Source: Nitrospira defluvii
Lineage (GTDB): Bacteria > Nitrospirota > Nitrospiria > Nitrospirales > Nitrospiraceae
Length of the DNA stretch: 64,000 nucleotides
Assembly (NCBI GenBank): GCA_000196815.1
Contig: FP929003.1
Span: 496,001-560,000, forward strand
Reading direction: 5' to 3'
The position numbers and the translations under genes are program-made. Below the pieces are notes generated by a model. The model was not told the DNA's origin, ran no database searches, and saw only the letters and a list, made by a program, of their open reading frames with translations. Shown in pieces: positions 62,968 to 64,000 of this stretch (positions are counted from its first letter, which is position 1; every line of letters begins with the position of its first letter).

Positions 62968-63678
62968 TTACTGTCCGTCGTCTTTCTTTAATCGATCGAG
63001 GAGTTCTACCAGGTCGGCGGTAAACAGTTGGGCACGATCCAGCCCGCCGATGCGCAGGATCCGTGCGCCGACCACTTCTTCCAGCGCATCGTTGACGGTA
63101 CGCGAGTGATCCAGGATCTCCATGATCTGGCCGGACCGGTTGGGGGCCTGGTCAAGGATGGCCGTGACGAACTCAGGATCGACGGATGCGAAGGCCGTTT
63201 GCTTGGCAAATCGATGCACCTGGGCATGAAGCGTCGACGTCCGTTTCCATGAGTCGTTCAGGGCATTGGCGGTATCGCGCAGACCGCAGAAATCTTCTTC
63301 AAATTGATTCCAGACCGCCTTCTCGAGTCCCTGTGCATCGGCCATGTAGATGAGACTGGTGAGGTAGGCAGCGGCGTAGGCGGCGTCTCCCTTCTTCGTG
63401 GTGAGATTCCGGAATGAGGCCAGGGCGAAGCGGTGTTTGGTTTCCTGTATCTGGAGCGATTTGAAGCTCTCGTGCAGCGAACTGCGGGCTTGTTCGAGGA
63501 ACTTGATGCGGGCCTCGGTTTCCTTCTGGAAGAGGTTGATGTTGGTCTGCGCCGCGTCGATCTTGGTGCCTTCCAGTTGAATGAGGTCGCGCACCGAACG
63601 GCTGTGGATCGAGTGGCAACCGGTGGCCATGAGGACCAGTATGACGACGGACAGTAGCCTCACGCCTCGCGTGACCAT
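62968..63678 (-). CDS. Helical lipoprotein
   Basis: 236 residues. Lipobox LMATGC follows a hydrophobic stretch (LLSVVILVLMATGC), so the mature protein is lipid-anchored. The rest is helical (LEGTKIDAAQTNINLFQKET, EARIKFLEQARSSLHESFKS) with no known domain. AAGGAG is 6 nt before ATG 63678; the frame is open to 63717. The next gene on the transcript starts 10 nt after its stop. Confidence 0.78.
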   Translation of the reverse strand: MVTRGVRLLSVVILVLMATGCHSIHSRSVRDLIQLEGTKIDAAQTNINLFQKETEARIKFLEQARSSLHESFKSLQIQETKHRFALASFRNLTTKKGDAAYAAAYLTSLIYMADAQGLEKAVWNQFEEDFCGLRDTANALNDSWKRTSTLHAQVHRFAKQTAFASVDPEFVTAILDQAPNRSGQIMEILDHSRTVNDALEEVVGARILRIGGLDRAQLFTADLVELLDRLKKDDGQ

Positions 63679-63713
63679 GGAGGGCTCCTTCTTCCGGCCG
63701 GCTGTGCGGCGGA

Positions 63714-63950
63714 TCATCGGCGCACCGTGCGGAGCGCGTCGGCAAGCGACTGGGTGTCGTTCCGGCTGAGGGTGACGTCGATGTCCAGGTATTGCTTGAT
63801 GATGCCGTTGATCCGGCGAAGTGCTTCGACATTGTTCCGGTACTGGTCGAATGCCGTGAGATCGAGGGCCTGTGGGGCCTTGGAATCGGAGGCCACGCGC
63901 TGTTCGATCCGGGAGATCAGTTCGGGAATTTGCTGGATGAGATGACTCAT
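63714..63950 (-). CDS. Small hypothetical protein (78 aa)
   Basis: 78 residues, mostly helical and charged (MSHLIQQIPELISRIEQRVA, NNVEALRRINGIIKQYLDID), without signal peptide or known family. Its ATG overlaps the stop of the preceding partial gene in an ATGA junction, which supports both frames. First complete gene of the unit that leads to the amine-oxidase-like pair. Confidence 0.7.
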   Translation of the reverse strand: MSHLIQQIPELISRIEQRVASDSKAPQALDLTAFDQYRNNVEALRRINGIIKQYLDIDVTLSRNDTQSLADALRTVRR

Positions 63951-64000
63951 GTCCCCGGAGCCGGCGAGAAAAACAGGCTGCCCGTTCCCGCCTTTGCGTT
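63947..64000 (-). CDS. C-terminal end of a gene entering from the right
   Basis: The minus-strand frame from the window edge reads NAKAGTGSLFFSPAPGT and then TGA, with the stop overlapping the next gene's ATG. Seventeen residues are too few to identify a family. Confidence 0.6.
   Translation of the reverse strand, partial: NAKAGTGSLFFSPAPGT

Overview
The window looks like chromosome from a Nitrospirota bacterium, most probably Nitrospira-like. It is GC-rich and Gram-negative (TonB receptors, FadL, two-partner secretion, lipoproteins). It has a universal-stress/PCP_red fusion next to a PCP_red radical SAM enzyme, very long PAS-rich hybrid kinases, and few metabolic genes. This taxonomic call is inference from gene content. 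I saw no tRNA, rRNA, CRISPR array or intact transposon.

Layout. 1-3600 (minus): two tandem TonB-dependent receptors preceded by a ribbon-helix-helix regulator and a 32-residue membrane peptide. 3600-12750 (minus): a secretion operon of a 58-residue membrane peptide, a TpsA haemagglutinin-like exoprotein, its TpsB transporter, a TPR-CHAT caspase-like protein and two DUF928 proteins. 13400-19420 (minus): FadL-type porin, a hybrid kinase with a V4R-like sensor, and a RoxA/peroxidase-like dihaem cytochrome, tightly packed. 19760-28215 (minus): CopD-like membrane protein, PCP_red radical SAM enzyme, UspA-PCP_red-rubredoxin fusion, B12-type radical SAM enzyme, UbiE/MenG, an ODP diiron MBL protein and a chemoreceptor-tip-like helical protein. 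28400-37000: uvrA without its insertion domain, a HEPN-like gene, DUF486, a DUF3015-like lipoprotein, a 30-residue membrane peptide, an outer-membrane protein and a HerA-like ATPase. 37000-42900 (plus): a six-PAS NarL-type kinase and three response regulators. 43000-47000 (minus): a patatin-membrane-GNAT fusion. 47250-56500 (minus): UPF0114 protein, two large hybrid kinases and a NarL-type regulator with a degenerate receiver. 56700-60400 (minus): ketosynthase, nitroreductase-like protein and a LuxR-type regulator. 60600-64000 (minus): an operon ending in what looks like a copper amine oxidase split over two genes.

The strongest unlisted signal is regulatory. Four places (2730-2894, 3429-3599, 12818-12987, 47068-47227) share one architecture: two 16-bp dyads of form GTATC-N6-GATAC placed 21-22 bp apart, then, 110-121 bp downstream, a sigma-54 element (GG-N10-GC; one copy has AG), then a start codon about 60-76 nt below the predicted transcription start. 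They precede the TonB receptors, the small peptide plus RHH regulator, the TPS/CHAT/DUF928 operon and the patatin-GNAT gene. This reads as a single enhancer-binding-protein regulon for cell-surface functions. The activator itself is not in the window.
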